Positions 35,309-45,118 of a DNA stretch of 64,000 bases are shown in pieces; the stretch's first letter is position 1, and every line of letters begins with the position of its first letter. The stretch is from contig JAAOMT010000703.1 in assembly GCA_016748015.1 (NCBI GenBank), positions 395,967 through 459,966 on the forward strand. The letters are read 5' to 3'. The translations under genes and the position numbers were made by a program. The DNA comes from Geosiphon pyriformis. Its lineage: Eukaryota; Glomeromycota; Glomeromycetes; Archaeosporales; Geosiphonaceae. A model generated the notes under the pieces. The model saw nothing but the letters and a program-made list of their open reading frames with translations. It was not told the origin of the DNA and searched no databases.

Positions 35309-36711
35309 AACAATCATTATTATAACAATTTCAACGAATTGAAAAACTTTCCGAACTTTTTTATACCTCTCGTGACAAATTCTAACACACTCAGGCTATC
35401 AATAGTAATAGTCAAAGAAGTTTTAGCATCATCATCATCATCATCATTATCTACTACTGACCGTTATTTCCATCTATCTATCGCTTTTTTTTTTATGAAA
35501 CAGACAATATTAAAATTAAACCCGAGAATAATCATATCTGAAATTATTTTTAATTTTTCATTTTGACCCCTTTCATCATTTACGGATTACCTTATCATCA
35601 ACAAAAAACAACAACAACAACAACAACAACGACATCAACTTCATAGGCTTACCATTGAAATTAAGAGTTTCAAAAAAGTTTGATAGTTCTTTTGAGACCT
35701 GATTTAAAAGAAGACTAGCATCAACAACACTACATTTACCATTATCACAAATTTAAAATTTTTTTATAATAACTGATAATACAAATTTCTAAACCGAGTT
35801 CATGCGCGCCGCTCAATCAATATCACAAATCAAACACACCTCAGACATAATATCAATCATTTATTATTAATACTGATAAAAAAACCTCTACACGATACAC
35901 GACACGCTTCTGACACACGAGAAACACGAGACACACAAAACTTTCACTGAAATCAAACCGTGCCCGGAAAAGAGAAAAGGTAAGATTTGATTTCCGATAA
36001 TTTGAAAATCTGCATTTAATTATTCTGTACCCTATTTTTCTTTTTTATTTAGACTAATGGTAGTTAGTCAATTAGTTAGTCATTTTGAATTGTTTTATAT
36101 TGTTATTCCTTCTTTTTTTTCTTTTATTATTATTATTATTATTATTAAAAATCATTCGTTTTAGTGTCAGATTATTCACCCACCCCATCCCATTCCATCC
36201 CATCCCTACACTATCTTCTGCTACCCATATGTTTTTCACAAGTTTTCTTTTTCATTTTGTTCTTTATTTCTTTCTTTCTCTCTATTCCAAATCTTATTCC
36301 TTCCTCAATATTTTTTGATATTATTGATATTATTATTACGATATTATTATTATTACAATATTATCAATTGAGACCATATTGATGCGGTCTCACTTTACAC
36401 AGCAAAAACTTCAAAATACACATTAAACTCCGTGTGTTCTTGTCCTCCCCCCACTTTCTGATTCTCTTTTTAAATACCCTTCATCTCTTTCCTATTCGCA
36501 CAATCGCTGCTGCTGCTGCTGCTCTCTAATTCAAATCAATTTACCCTTCAACCTATCCTACTTATCATCATCAAAGTTATCCTCAATTACCAACTGCCGT
36601 TTACCCTAATCTCAAATTTGGTTTTTGTAATAATTGATTTATTGGAAACAAACGTTTTCTAAAAACAACGACTACCCGGCTGGCATTCTGAACAACAAAC
36701 CAAACAACAAC

Positions 36712-36763
<52 letters not shown>
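36712..36763. repeat. (TAA)n microsatellite
   Basis: About 52 bp of TAA repeats. A second, shorter tract follows at 36789-36815. Confidence 0.9.
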
Positions 36764-36767
<4 letters not shown>

Positions 36768-37078
36768 GAACTCTTATGAAATATCATAAATAATAATAAT
36801 AATAATAATAATAATCATCATCATCGTCATTCAACATTTTCCCCTTCATACCCCTCTTCTTCCTAAAGTTTCACAAAAAAAACCTATCTTACTGCTTGTG
36901 ACCACTTGCCGCTGCTGCTGCTGCTTTTGGTGGCACTGTTGTTACCCAACCACTACCTCTTATTACCATCAAAACCACCAATATTACGATTAATACTTGA
37001 ACCCACCCCGTTGTTGTCATCGTCCGCCTTTTCACATTCCTAGCGGACGAAAACTCCATTTGTGCTTGTCTTTACTTC

Positions 37079-37086
37079 TGACGTCA
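37079..37086 (+). promoter_or_regulatory. Perfect CRE palindrome TGACGTCA
   Basis: TGACGTCA lies about 1.8 kb upstream of the coiled-coil gene, in a comparatively GC-rich stretch. Together with TTACGTCA at 38578 and TACGTCA at 38591 it suggests bZIP-type control of the downstream transcript. This is inference from motif alone. Confidence 0.4.
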
Positions 37087-37588
37087 CATTCACAACAGTT
37101 TCTCGCATAGGAAAAAAAGGACTGTGACCCAACTTGAATACTACCTACACTGACCCGAAGGGGAGTTTTGCTAGTTAACAAACAAACAACGCGCGTTGAC
37201 AAGCAACTCACCTTGTGGGTTGGTTCTTCTTGGATTATTCACCGTTCGAGTCTTTGCAGCAACTCGTTCCCTCTCTCTCCCTCCCTTCCTCCCTTTCTTT
37301 CTTTCATTTTTCCCTCGCTCTTTATCTTTTTATTCCTGAACAGTAGTTTTTGCTCTGTTTTTCACAAAAATAAAACGAAACTTTACCAACTCTTTTACTT
37401 ATATTGTTTCTGATTTTTTGAAAAAAAAAAAAAACAAATACTCGATACAAGTATTTAAATACATACAGGTAGGCATTTTTCCGGAAAATTTTTTCAAATT
37501 TCATTCTTTTATCTCTCTTTCTTTCATTCTTTTCACTTCCTACTTTCCTCATCTTTTTTTTACGACCACTTCTCCCACCCACCCACCC

Positions 37589-37589
37589 T

Positions 37590-37649
<60 letters not shown>

Positions 37650-37650
37650 T
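37589..37650. repeat. (CTTT)n microsatellite
   Basis: About 15 uninterrupted CTTT units within a longer pyrimidine-rich stretch (37240-37720). Long pyrimidine tracts are common just upstream of transcription starts in fungi, so it may belong to the promoter of the coiled-coil gene. The minus-strand Lys/Glu open frame across it is an artefact of the repeat. Confidence 0.9.
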
Positions 37651-38046
37651 TCAAAAAATTTATCTTGTTCTCTTACACCCTACTGTTCTTCTCCATCTCT
37701 TTGTTTCTCTGTGTTTGGTCTAATTTCTTCTTTGCAGTCCAATGAACTTTATGTAAATTTTACTATTACTACAACAATAACAACAACAATAATAACACTA
37801 CCCAATATCTATTACTACTATTCAATTGTACAGCCAAAACTTATCTAATGGCAGATACCAGTCTCAACTTTTGGGTATAAAAAACTTTTTCATTATCCAG
37901 TTGCTTTATTTTTTTTGTTTCTTTCTGTTTCTACATAACTATTAGGTGCAACGACTTAAACCTGAACGTATTTCAAAAACTCTCATACCAACACACAAAC
38001 ACAGGTCAATCCTTTTCAACTTCTTCGTCTCAGTGATAAAGACGAG

Positions 38047-38352
38047 ATGCAAAGGTCAGTCGAGTTTGCCAACAAGGAAATATTAGGAGACGACGGTTGC
38101 TGTGAGAGCGGTGGTATGTCCATTTTTTTTTTTCGTAAACAAAAATATATATATCTTGTTATATTTTTCCAAAAAAATCAAATATTATTTGGCCTCATTC
38201 TCTTTCTCAAGAGTAAAGTTTTACTTGCTCAGTTTAAATTTTATTCGAGTTTTCTCTCGACCTCCTAAAGACTTCAACTTTTCTTTTTGAGTCGCAACTC
38301 TTTTACCCTACCAACTGCTCCGTCTTGTGCTTTCAGGTCACTATGCTACAGT
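38047..38352 (+). other. Possible spliced upstream ORF in a 5' leader
   Basis: An ATG at 38047 opens a frame (MQRSVEFANKEILGDDG and onward) that meets a strong GTATGT donor at 38114. Joining to the TTTCAG acceptor ending at 38336 continues HYATV and stops at 38352, giving 28 residues. A further acceptor (ATATCAG) ends at 38823, 45 bp before the main ATG. The leader of the coiled-coil gene may therefore be spliced and carry this small ORF. There is no independent support for translation. Confidence 0.3.
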
Positions 38353-38577
38353 ATAATCTGTTCTCAAGAAACAGTGTTGTGCATATTTTCTCAGAGCCCC
38401 AATGCGCTCTGTAAATTAAGACAATTCAGCTGAACAAGGTGGAGCAATGGGGCAATTTGGCTAGAGGTCGTTGGGATTTTCTTTTTCCGTTTTCCCTATG
38501 AACGTTTTTCGGGCCTTTTTTTTTTCTGTATATATGCCATTTCTACGAATTTTTAATTCTTTTGTTTATCAAACTTT

Positions 38578-38597
38578 TTACGTCATCGTGTACGTCA
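38578..38597 (+). promoter_or_regulatory. Two CRE-like half sites
   Basis: TTACGTCA (38578-38585) and TACGTCA (38591-38597) occur 13 bp apart, about 280 bp upstream of the coiled-coil start codon. A further GACGTAA lies near 38663. Confidence 0.35.
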
Positions 38598-38868
38598 AAT
38601 GTTGATAATTTCCTTTTATTTATCCCGTTATCTTTCCTTGTCGCTGAACCGTTTTGGTTTTCGACGTAATTTCCTGGAAAAGAATATTTAACTTTTCCCA
38701 GAGTAAAGAGACCAAATGTCAAATTTTACAAAAGAGAAAGCTAAATATTTGAAATAGAAGAAAAAGAAAATTTTCGCTAATTCAATTCTCGTTCATTTAA
38801 CTCTAGATAAATCCATATATCAGGCATTTTCGCCTCTAACACCTGGTACCCCAACCAAAACAAAACAA

Positions 38869-41787
38869 ATGTCGACACCAACGCGTAATAACCGCGGTCA
38901 TCCCTTTAATACCACAACTACCGACAATTTAGCTTTATCACCAAACTCGCCAAAAGGCGTAAACAATTCCCCCACAAATTACTTAACACCCGAACAAATC
39001 GCAGACGCGGCGGCAGTGCTGGCACAACTTGCGACAACACCTTCTAAAGACACTTCTATACTTAACATGTTTAATAATACACCACCCACAAAATATCTAG
39101 TAGATGAAAAACCATCCAAAAAACATTTAAAAAGGAGTTTATCCTTTAATCACTCTAGTCGTCCTACATCACCTCGTCAACAAACTTCTTCTTCAAGTGC
39201 CTATATTGATGTGACTGAAGTATTAGCTACAACGGTATCTCTAGTACGAGAAAACAATAGAAAACTTGATAAAATATCTGATGAGGTTAGAAGTGAGGGT
39301 AACTATAGTGAGAATGACAATGATTATTGGAGTGATGAAGATTCCTGGCAACAAGAGGAGGAGGATGACGATGATGATGAGGGGGAATACGAGCAGGAGG
39401 ATCAACAAGTATCTGGCTGGAAAAAAGGAGAAATTGAAAATGAAATACAATCGCTCAGTGTTCAGCTAGTGAGCATGGAAACCAAATATAAAGAGCAAGT
39501 TTATGGTAAGACACTTTTGATCCAAGAACTCGAGAATGCATTGGAAACAAGCGAAAAAGACAGTCGACGTAAACGTGCAGAGATTGAACGACTCGAGGGC
39601 CAATTGGAAGCTTCACGACGTGCTATCGCTGAGCTAGTTGATCAACAACAACGCGAAAGTGAAATAATGCGTAATCAAACTCTTGCTCTTCAGACAACCG
39701 AGACGGTGCGACGATTGGAAGCGGAATTACGTGAAAAGAATAAAGCCATCTCTGAGCTAAATAAGCGTATCACCGTATCGTCTCGACAGGTGAGTGACTC
39801 AAAAGAAAAAGAAAAAAAATTGGAAACTTTAACAAATCAACTATTGCGATATCAATCACTTGAGATTGAATGGCAAGGTAAACAAGCAACGCTTGATGGA
39901 CTTTCCTCTCAATTAGAAACACTTCGAGAGCGAGAAGCTGAGCTTAATGAAAAGGACGCTTTAATTCAATCATTAAATATACGTTTGGACACTTCTCAAC
40001 AAGTGATTGCTGAACTAAGAGAAAAACACGCGCCGCATGATTTGCTCAGACAACTGCGTCAAAAGGACTACATTATAGATAATCTCACACAACAGGTGGA
40101 AAACATTGATGCTGACCTCAAAGAAAAGGATGATGAGATCGAGGCACTTGCCGGTCGATTGGCCGAAGAGGGAAAGTTAATGGAAAAGTTACGCGAACAA
40201 AATTCACAATTAATCCCGTTACGAACTCGTGCCGAAGAAGCCGATAAAAAAAGTGCTCAGATAAAACAACAGATTGCTGATAAAGAAAATTTGCTCGTGG
40301 ACTTTGAAATCAAATATCGAGAAGCATCAAGAACCATCGAAGATGGTGGTGAAAAACTTCGAGCCCAAGAGAAGACCATCTCGACCTTACGTCAAGATGT
40401 TGTTGAACTTCGACGTGCCCTGACCACTCAGTCCTCGGAAAATCGGGAGAAAGAGAGATTAATCGCGAATACGCGGGATGAGACTGCCCACATTCGTTCC
40501 AATTTTCAAGGTCTTTTAAACGCGTTGTCTGAAAAAGATCAAAAGATTCAACAACTTGATCAACACATTGAGAGTCTTCAACAACAGACAGCTGCGGCCC
40601 TCGCAAAGAGTCAGATCAACAATAATAATAATGTTGCTAACGCTGCTGGCGTCAAAGATTCCAAGAATAAAACTGAAGTTCGTTTGAATGCCCTGCAAAA
40701 AGTCCTCAATTCCAAGATTGAAGCCTGTCGTGATTATGAAAAGAAAATTACCCAACTCGAAGAGGAATTTGCTGGTCTCAGAAAGCAAATGGACGAAAGC
40801 AAGACCGTCAGTTCCGAGAAGGAGATCAAAATTCAGCGACTCGTGAAGATGAATCGTGAGTTGAAGGAAGAAGTGACTCAACTCAAAGAAAAAATGGAGG
40901 AAAAAGAAAAGGAATTGGTCACGATAAAATCTCGCATTCCCGCACCAGCTCCTCAGAACGTTCCGGCAGCCTCCGTTAGATCTTCTGCTAGTACTTCAAG
41001 AATGGCACGGTCTCGACTTTCCTCCTCCTTTTACAACCTTAGCGGGGGCGAAAGCAGTGGTGATGAGGTGGCAAAAACTGGAGCTCACCATGTTCGAAAG
41101 GCCGCCAGTCTAAGTGGCTTTGAAAGTCCGTTGAGAAGACGTAACATCATCCCTTCTACATCAAGACGTCTATCTGATACCTCAAAGATTTCCTCGGTCC
41201 CGTCAAAAATCTCTCCAGCCAGAACAAAATCATCTACTTACACATCATCAAACGGTAACGGCGCCTTTAGAAAGACGGCCGCTCTCACGCAGTTGACCAC
41301 GAAACGAGGCGTAAAACCTCATTTATCGATTATGGCAACCACCAATGAAGTGCTAAAAAAGAAATTACCGGTCACCCCCAAAAAAGAGGTTAGCCCCATA
41401 AACCGTTCCGCGGTAACTCAAAGAAAGCTCGATATGGCCGTGATGACGAACCTGCGTAGTGGTTTTGCGCCTGATCGTAAAAATCGTTTATCAACGATAG
41501 CTCAAAAACAACGCGCCGGGATTAATTTGTCCTCGTCAACGTCGGTCAACAAAAAGAAACTGACCGATAATACCGCGTCCAGTGATAGTGACGGTGAACG
41601 TATCAAACAAACTACTGTTGCAACGGTAAAAAAAATCCGTGCGGGTGAAAGTACCTCTAGCCCTGTTAAAGGTACTCCCCTCCGACCAAAAGCGACCATC
41701 AACAGTCCATCATCTATCTCTTTGATTAAACAAAGTGCTTCTTTGACTCGTCCTTTACCGTCGAGAAAACCATCGTCGACTGCGTAA
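38869..41787 (+). CDS. Large coiled-coil protein of unknown function (972 aa)
   Basis: One long uninterrupted exon. Residues 1-110 are Ser/Thr/Pro/Asn-rich and probably disordered (for example SPNSPKG and SRPTSPRQQ). Residues about 147-180 are very acidic (YWSDEDSW followed by Glu/Asp runs). Residues about 187-685 are a long alpha-helical coiled coil with heptad-like Leu/Ile spacing (LEGQLEASRRAIAEL, LREREAELNEKDALIQSLN). The tail, about 686-972, is basic and rich in Ser, Pro, Arg and Lys, with many possible S/T-P phosphorylation sites. This architecture is typical of cytoskeletal, spindle-pole or trafficking tethers, but I do not recognise a family domain. The start is the first ATG after an acceptor at 38823. 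The frame is open to that acceptor (SPLTPGTPTK), so an upstream coding exon is possible. Confidence 0.85.
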   Translation: MSTPTRNNRGHPFNTTTTDNLALSPNSPKGVNNSPTNYLTPEQIADAAAVLAQLATTPSKDTSILNMFNNTPPTKYLVDEKPSKKHLKRSLSFNHSSRPTSPRQQTSSSSAYIDVTEVLATTVSLVRENNRKLDKISDEVRSEGNYSENDNDYWSDEDSWQQEEEDDDDDEGEYEQEDQQVSGWKKGEIENEIQSLSVQLVSMETKYKEQVYGKTLLIQELENALETSEKDSRRKRAEIERLEGQLEASRRAIAELVDQQQRESEIMRNQTLALQTTETVRRLEAELREKNKAISELNKRITVSSRQVSDSKEKEKKLETLTNQLLRYQSLEIEWQGKQATLDGLSSQLETLREREAELNEKDALIQSLNIRLDTSQQVIAELREKHAPHDLLRQLRQKDYIIDNLTQQVENIDADLKEKDDEIEALAGRLAEEGKLMEKLREQNSQLIPLRTRAEEADKKSAQIKQQIADKENLLVDFEIKYREASRTIEDGGEKLRAQEKTISTLRQDVVELRRALTTQSSENREKERLIANTRDETAHIRSNFQGLLNALSEKDQKIQQLDQHIESLQQQTAAALAKSQINNNNNVANAAGVKDSKNKTEVRLNALQKVLNSKIEACRDYEKKITQLEEEFAGLRKQMDESKTVSSEKEIKIQRLVKMNRELKEEVTQLKEKMEEKEKELVTIKSRIPAPAPQNVPAASVRSSASTSRMARSRLSSSFYNLSGGESSGDEVAKTGAHHVRKAASLSGFESPLRRRNIIPSTSRRLSDTSKISSVPSKISPARTKSSTYTSSNGNGAFRKTAALTQLTTKRGVKPHLSIMATTNEVLKKKLPVTPKKEVSPINRSAVTQRKLDMAVMTNLRSGFAPDRKNRLSTIAQKQRAGINLSSSTSVNKKKLTDNTASSDSDGERIKQTTVATVKKIRAGESTSSPVKGTPLRPKATINSPSSISLIKQSASLTRPLPSRKPSSTA

Positions 41788-43451
41788 TAATAATAACAGT
41801 CAACAAACAGGAAGCAAAGCAGTATTCAGCAGAGAACGTTAATATTTTTACGTAGAGAATCAATAGCCGAGTATCAGAGATATTGTATTTGTACATAATC
41901 TGTTTGTACAATGAGAAGGAAGAGCAAAGTGAGCAACTGTCCCACTATCCATTTCTTGCGTTAGTAATATAGTAGGAGAAGGTGTTCGAAGTTACCCACT
42001 TTTATTTCATTTATTTTTCGTTATAATAATATCCATTTTTGGTTGGCATGGGATTGTCTATATATTATCCTCATTTTTGTTATCCTTATTATTTCAATTT
42101 TTAGTTTCTGCTTGCTTGTTTTTTTGTTCGTTGACCACACATACAATACACGTATTTTCTTATATGTTAGTCGGCTACTGGATAGACGATCATATGGTCA
42201 GGATTATCACATCAAATTTTTACATACATCCTCTTTAATGTTTCCCCTAAACCTCCAACTTCCTCTTACTTTATCATTACCACTACCACCACCACCACCA
42301 CCACCACCACTGCCGCTGCCACTTCATCCTTGATCCTTCTCTCTAAACCCCTGTGATCGCATTTTGTTTTTTCTCTGCTGTTTTGGGTTTTTTTGCTTTT
42401 CTTTTTTATTTTCTTATCATTACACTCACTCACTCGCGCATACACTCCACATTTTTCTAAATTAGTAGTAACAGCTGTCTAGATTATTATTTACGGCTCT
42501 CTCAATCGCTAGTCTTTTTTAAACAGATTAATGTTTACATTTGTGTGATATAGGGTGTGGGTGCGCAAATATTATAAGTTCCACCTTAGCCAGATGATAG
42601 TTATTTTTATTAAAAAATAGGAGAGAAAAAAACCATTGCAAAAAAAGAGGAAAAAACGCGTTGCTGCTGCCATCGTCGCCGCTGCACAAAAAACAATGCA
42701 CAAAAAAAAAGCACAAAAATTGGTAAACACACATACAAAACATTCGTAATTCACGAAAAAAAAAATTATTTTTGCTTCTTTTTTAATTATCCCATAGGAT
42801 TCAATCCCTTTCCATATTTTTTCTTACGATTGGTTGTGTCCAAAAAAAAAAAAAAGGGCTGTTGTACATATTATATCAATTTGTGTTTTTTTTGTTGGGT
42901 TTCCCTCTTCTGAGAAATATCTCTAGATCACTTGGTTTTTTTTGGTGTTCTCTTTGTTTTTCCTCACCATCATTATCCACTACAAACATAATACTATACC
43001 ACTACTAGCTATTAATTAGCAACCTTCAAAAACATATTCATATCTACTCAGGTAATATCTATAGCTAGTTTTATCCAGCATTTCCGGGTATCTTATCATT
43101 ACTAAAAAAAAGTCCCGATTCCTCGTCGCACACAATAGTTTGTGAAATTACACAAGTATCTTAAATGCTATAATCATCATTATCATCACCAATATCACAA
43201 ATGACCAAATACCCTGCACTAGTAATTAGCGCGTTCGGCATATACATATATATGTTGGACACAAGGGGAAAATTCCCGATTTTTAACTTGGTTAATGTGG
43301 TTGGATCATTAATGATCTATTCGGGGTACATATGCCAAATCCCGAGTAGCTCCCCGGCTATTTCTTTGCCTCATATAATTATTTGTTCAATAAAAAACAT
43401 TGCTCATCACAGTGGGTTCATTAATTGTATAAAGGTTAATCCCAGAGCTTA
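41788..43451. other. Intergenic region between convergent genes, with (ACC)n tract
   Basis: This holds the 3' flank of the coiled-coil gene and the 3' flank of eIF3g. A (CCA/ACC)n tract at about 42285-42310 and several T and A runs are the only structure seen. The open frame at 43201-43455 has no recognisable motif and overlaps the likely eIF3g 3' region on the other strand. Confidence 0.55.
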
Positions 43452-43493
43452 CTAACTAGGTGGAGGACCTAAATAACCATGGATTTTAGCAGG
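43452..43493 (-). other. Possible alternative last exon of eIF3g
   Basis: A pyrimidine-rich acceptor (TTTTTTTTGCAG) ends at 43494 on the minus strand. In the reading frame of Lys, the following 42 bases would give PAKIHGYLGPPPS-stop, a natural continuation of EWAK. A canonical join from the GTAAGT donor instead changes the frame and yields NLLKSMVI-stop. Which form is used cannot be told from the sequence. Confidence 0.3.
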
Positions 43494-43536
43494 CTGCAAA
43501 AAAAACCAAAATATTATAAAGTCAAATTGAAATCAC

Positions 43537-44923
43537 TTACTTTGCCCATTCCACACGTAAGATCAAATTATCATATCCATATCCATTTATAGCTGTTAGA
43601 GCTTTTGCAGCATCATCTCGTATTCCAAAACTGACGAACGCAAATCCTTTACAAACATTTGTCTCTCGATCACGCGCCAAGTATACACGAGATATGTTAC
43701 CAAATCGACGAAACAGATCGTGGATATCATTTTCGGTGGTATCTTCCGATAAGTTGGTTACACGAATGGTTGCGTCATCTAAGGAATATATTAGTTAAAA
43801 TCGAACTTTACAATAAGTTATCGTATAAGGAAGCACTAACCTTTTCTTTCCTTAGAATATGAATCACCAGAAGGTTTACTGCCTGGACGAGCTGCAGGTG
43901 GTACATATTTACTTGTACCAGAAGCTTCAGTAGATGTCGCCTCTGAGGTTGTTGCTGTTACAAAGAAAACAAAATAAGCTTAAATAATTTCCCTGAATGT
44001 TGAAGTTGAAGCAGATCAAGAATTAAACTAGAAAAAATAAAAGATAAACATACGAGGATGTTTGACCTCCTCCAAAGCATTGGTAAGTTCATCCAAAGGT
44101 TGAAGAGTGTCTTTGTAAGGGCACTTTGTGGTGAAATGATCTCCCTTACATATACGGCAAAGGATTTTTTTTCCCAACAATAATTTTTTCTTTGCAGAAT
44201 CAACATCTTCTGTGACTTCTGCTTGCTGAAATAAGGAAAAATGGGAATCAATCCGAGTATAGATCAATATCAAGCAGAGAGTTTTTACCTTTCCAGTTGT
44301 AGATAACTTTAAATATACTTGTTCACTGATACTTGTGGTACTCATATCAGGTCCCACTTTTTTCCCACTTTCTTCTCCGAATTTGGCCCATTTCTGTATG
44401 AAGTCAAACATTCGAGTTCAACTACCATTGAGATCATATGAAACACTCATGCAAGGAGGCTATAAATATCCTAGGCACCTTTCGCGCAGCCACAGCTCTG
44501 TTGACATGTTCTTTAATCAAAGTCTTTTTTATTTTTCTTGTTACCTAGGATAAAAAGTTAAGATAAAACCGAAATAAGAGAGATCATCAAAATCACCAAT
44601 AATGAGAAGCCTCTATATTATTTATACCTTGACTTTTTTGCCATCGTCATTCGGTCTGTATTCAATCACTGTTTTGACTCCGTTTTCGTCAGTCAAGGCT
44701 TCCAAAGGAAGTTGATCTAGAGATGTGATTAATGCAGAGTCAAGGAAAATAAGAACTGTGGAGCAGTAAATGCGCATATTAAACATACCAAACTCTTCCC
44801 CAACCTCATCGGCCCAACTGGGCTTTAGTGCGGGACTACAAACAAACAAAAGGAAAATATTAAAATAAATCTCTTGTGGCTCAAAGAAGCTTACATATAA
44901 ACTTACAATGTGTCTACAGGCAT
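43537..44923 (-). CDS. EIF3G: Eukaryotic translation initiation factor 3 subunit G
   Basis: Exons (minus strand): 44923-44907, 44835-44789, 44716-44628, 44544-44479, 44393-44289, 44225-44054, 43954-43841 and 43778 onward. All joins are in phase, with GT-AG introns; the fourth donor is a weak GTGCCT. The product starts [21 protein letters not shown], then [17 protein letters not shown] and KWAKFG, the N-terminal eIF3g domain. A CCHC-like finger [13 protein letters not shown] follows. A C-terminal RRM has IRVTNL (RNP2) and KGFAFVSF (RNP1), ending LRVEWAK. It is about 283 residues, normal for the family. eIF3g binds eIF3i within the eIF3 complex and acts in 43S scanning. The gene diverges from MTO1. 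Its last codons are uncertain: AAG is followed at once by TAA (43539-43537), but that TAA lies inside a GTAAGT donor. Confidence 0.93.
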
Positions 44924-45118
44924 CGTGTAATAAGAAGTTTATCTTTATTATCAGGAGTTAATCCGGCAAAGTTTATATACCCAAGTGATTGGAGACTTAT
45001 CACGTGATATTAACTAGTATATTTGATTTTCTTCTCTTTCTTTTTTTTTTTCCTAATCTGATGCTATATCCTAATCACCCTTTGAAATCTGAAAATTGGA
45101 TCAAGTTTAGATTAAAAA
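44924..45118. promoter_or_regulatory. 195-bp divergent promoter of eIF3g and MTO1
   Basis: The two start codons are 195 bp apart on opposite strands, so their promoters must share this segment. It holds a 10-bp palindrome ATCACGTGAT (44999-45008), an E-box of the type bound by bHLH factors such as yeast Cbf1. There is a minus-strand CCAAT box (ATTGG, near 44988). A pyrimidine tract on the MTO1 side (about 45025-45055) fits the initiation region of that gene. Confidence 0.6.

Larger units (their letters stand above)
31187..37078. other. Long intergenic region rich in microsatellites
   Basis: No protein-coding exon is supported. The region holds simple repeats: (TAA)n at about 31996-32022, 33011-33045, 34318-34352, 35246-35304, 36712-36763 and 36789-36815; AGTA at 32492-32512; TTAC at about 33609-33640; ATTG at about 34941-34963; (ACC)n near 34600-34640; (CA)n at 35031-35052; G-runs at 33721-33734 and 34292-34302. 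A GTAAGA donor at 35980 follows an AG-rich stretch and could end a 5' leader exon. Short open frames here encode low-complexity peptides and were not called. Confidence 0.6.

Noticed and set aside
37322-37654. Minus-strand Lys/Glu-rich frame of 110 codons
   Set aside because: It is produced by the CTTT microsatellite read on the other strand.
39241-41911. Minus-strand frames inside the coiled-coil gene
   Set aside because: They are shadows of a long coding exon whose plus-strand frame has clear protein-like composition.
43201-43455. Plus-strand 84-codon frame
   Set aside because: No motif; it lies in the 3' region of eIF3g on the opposite strand and probably arises by chance.
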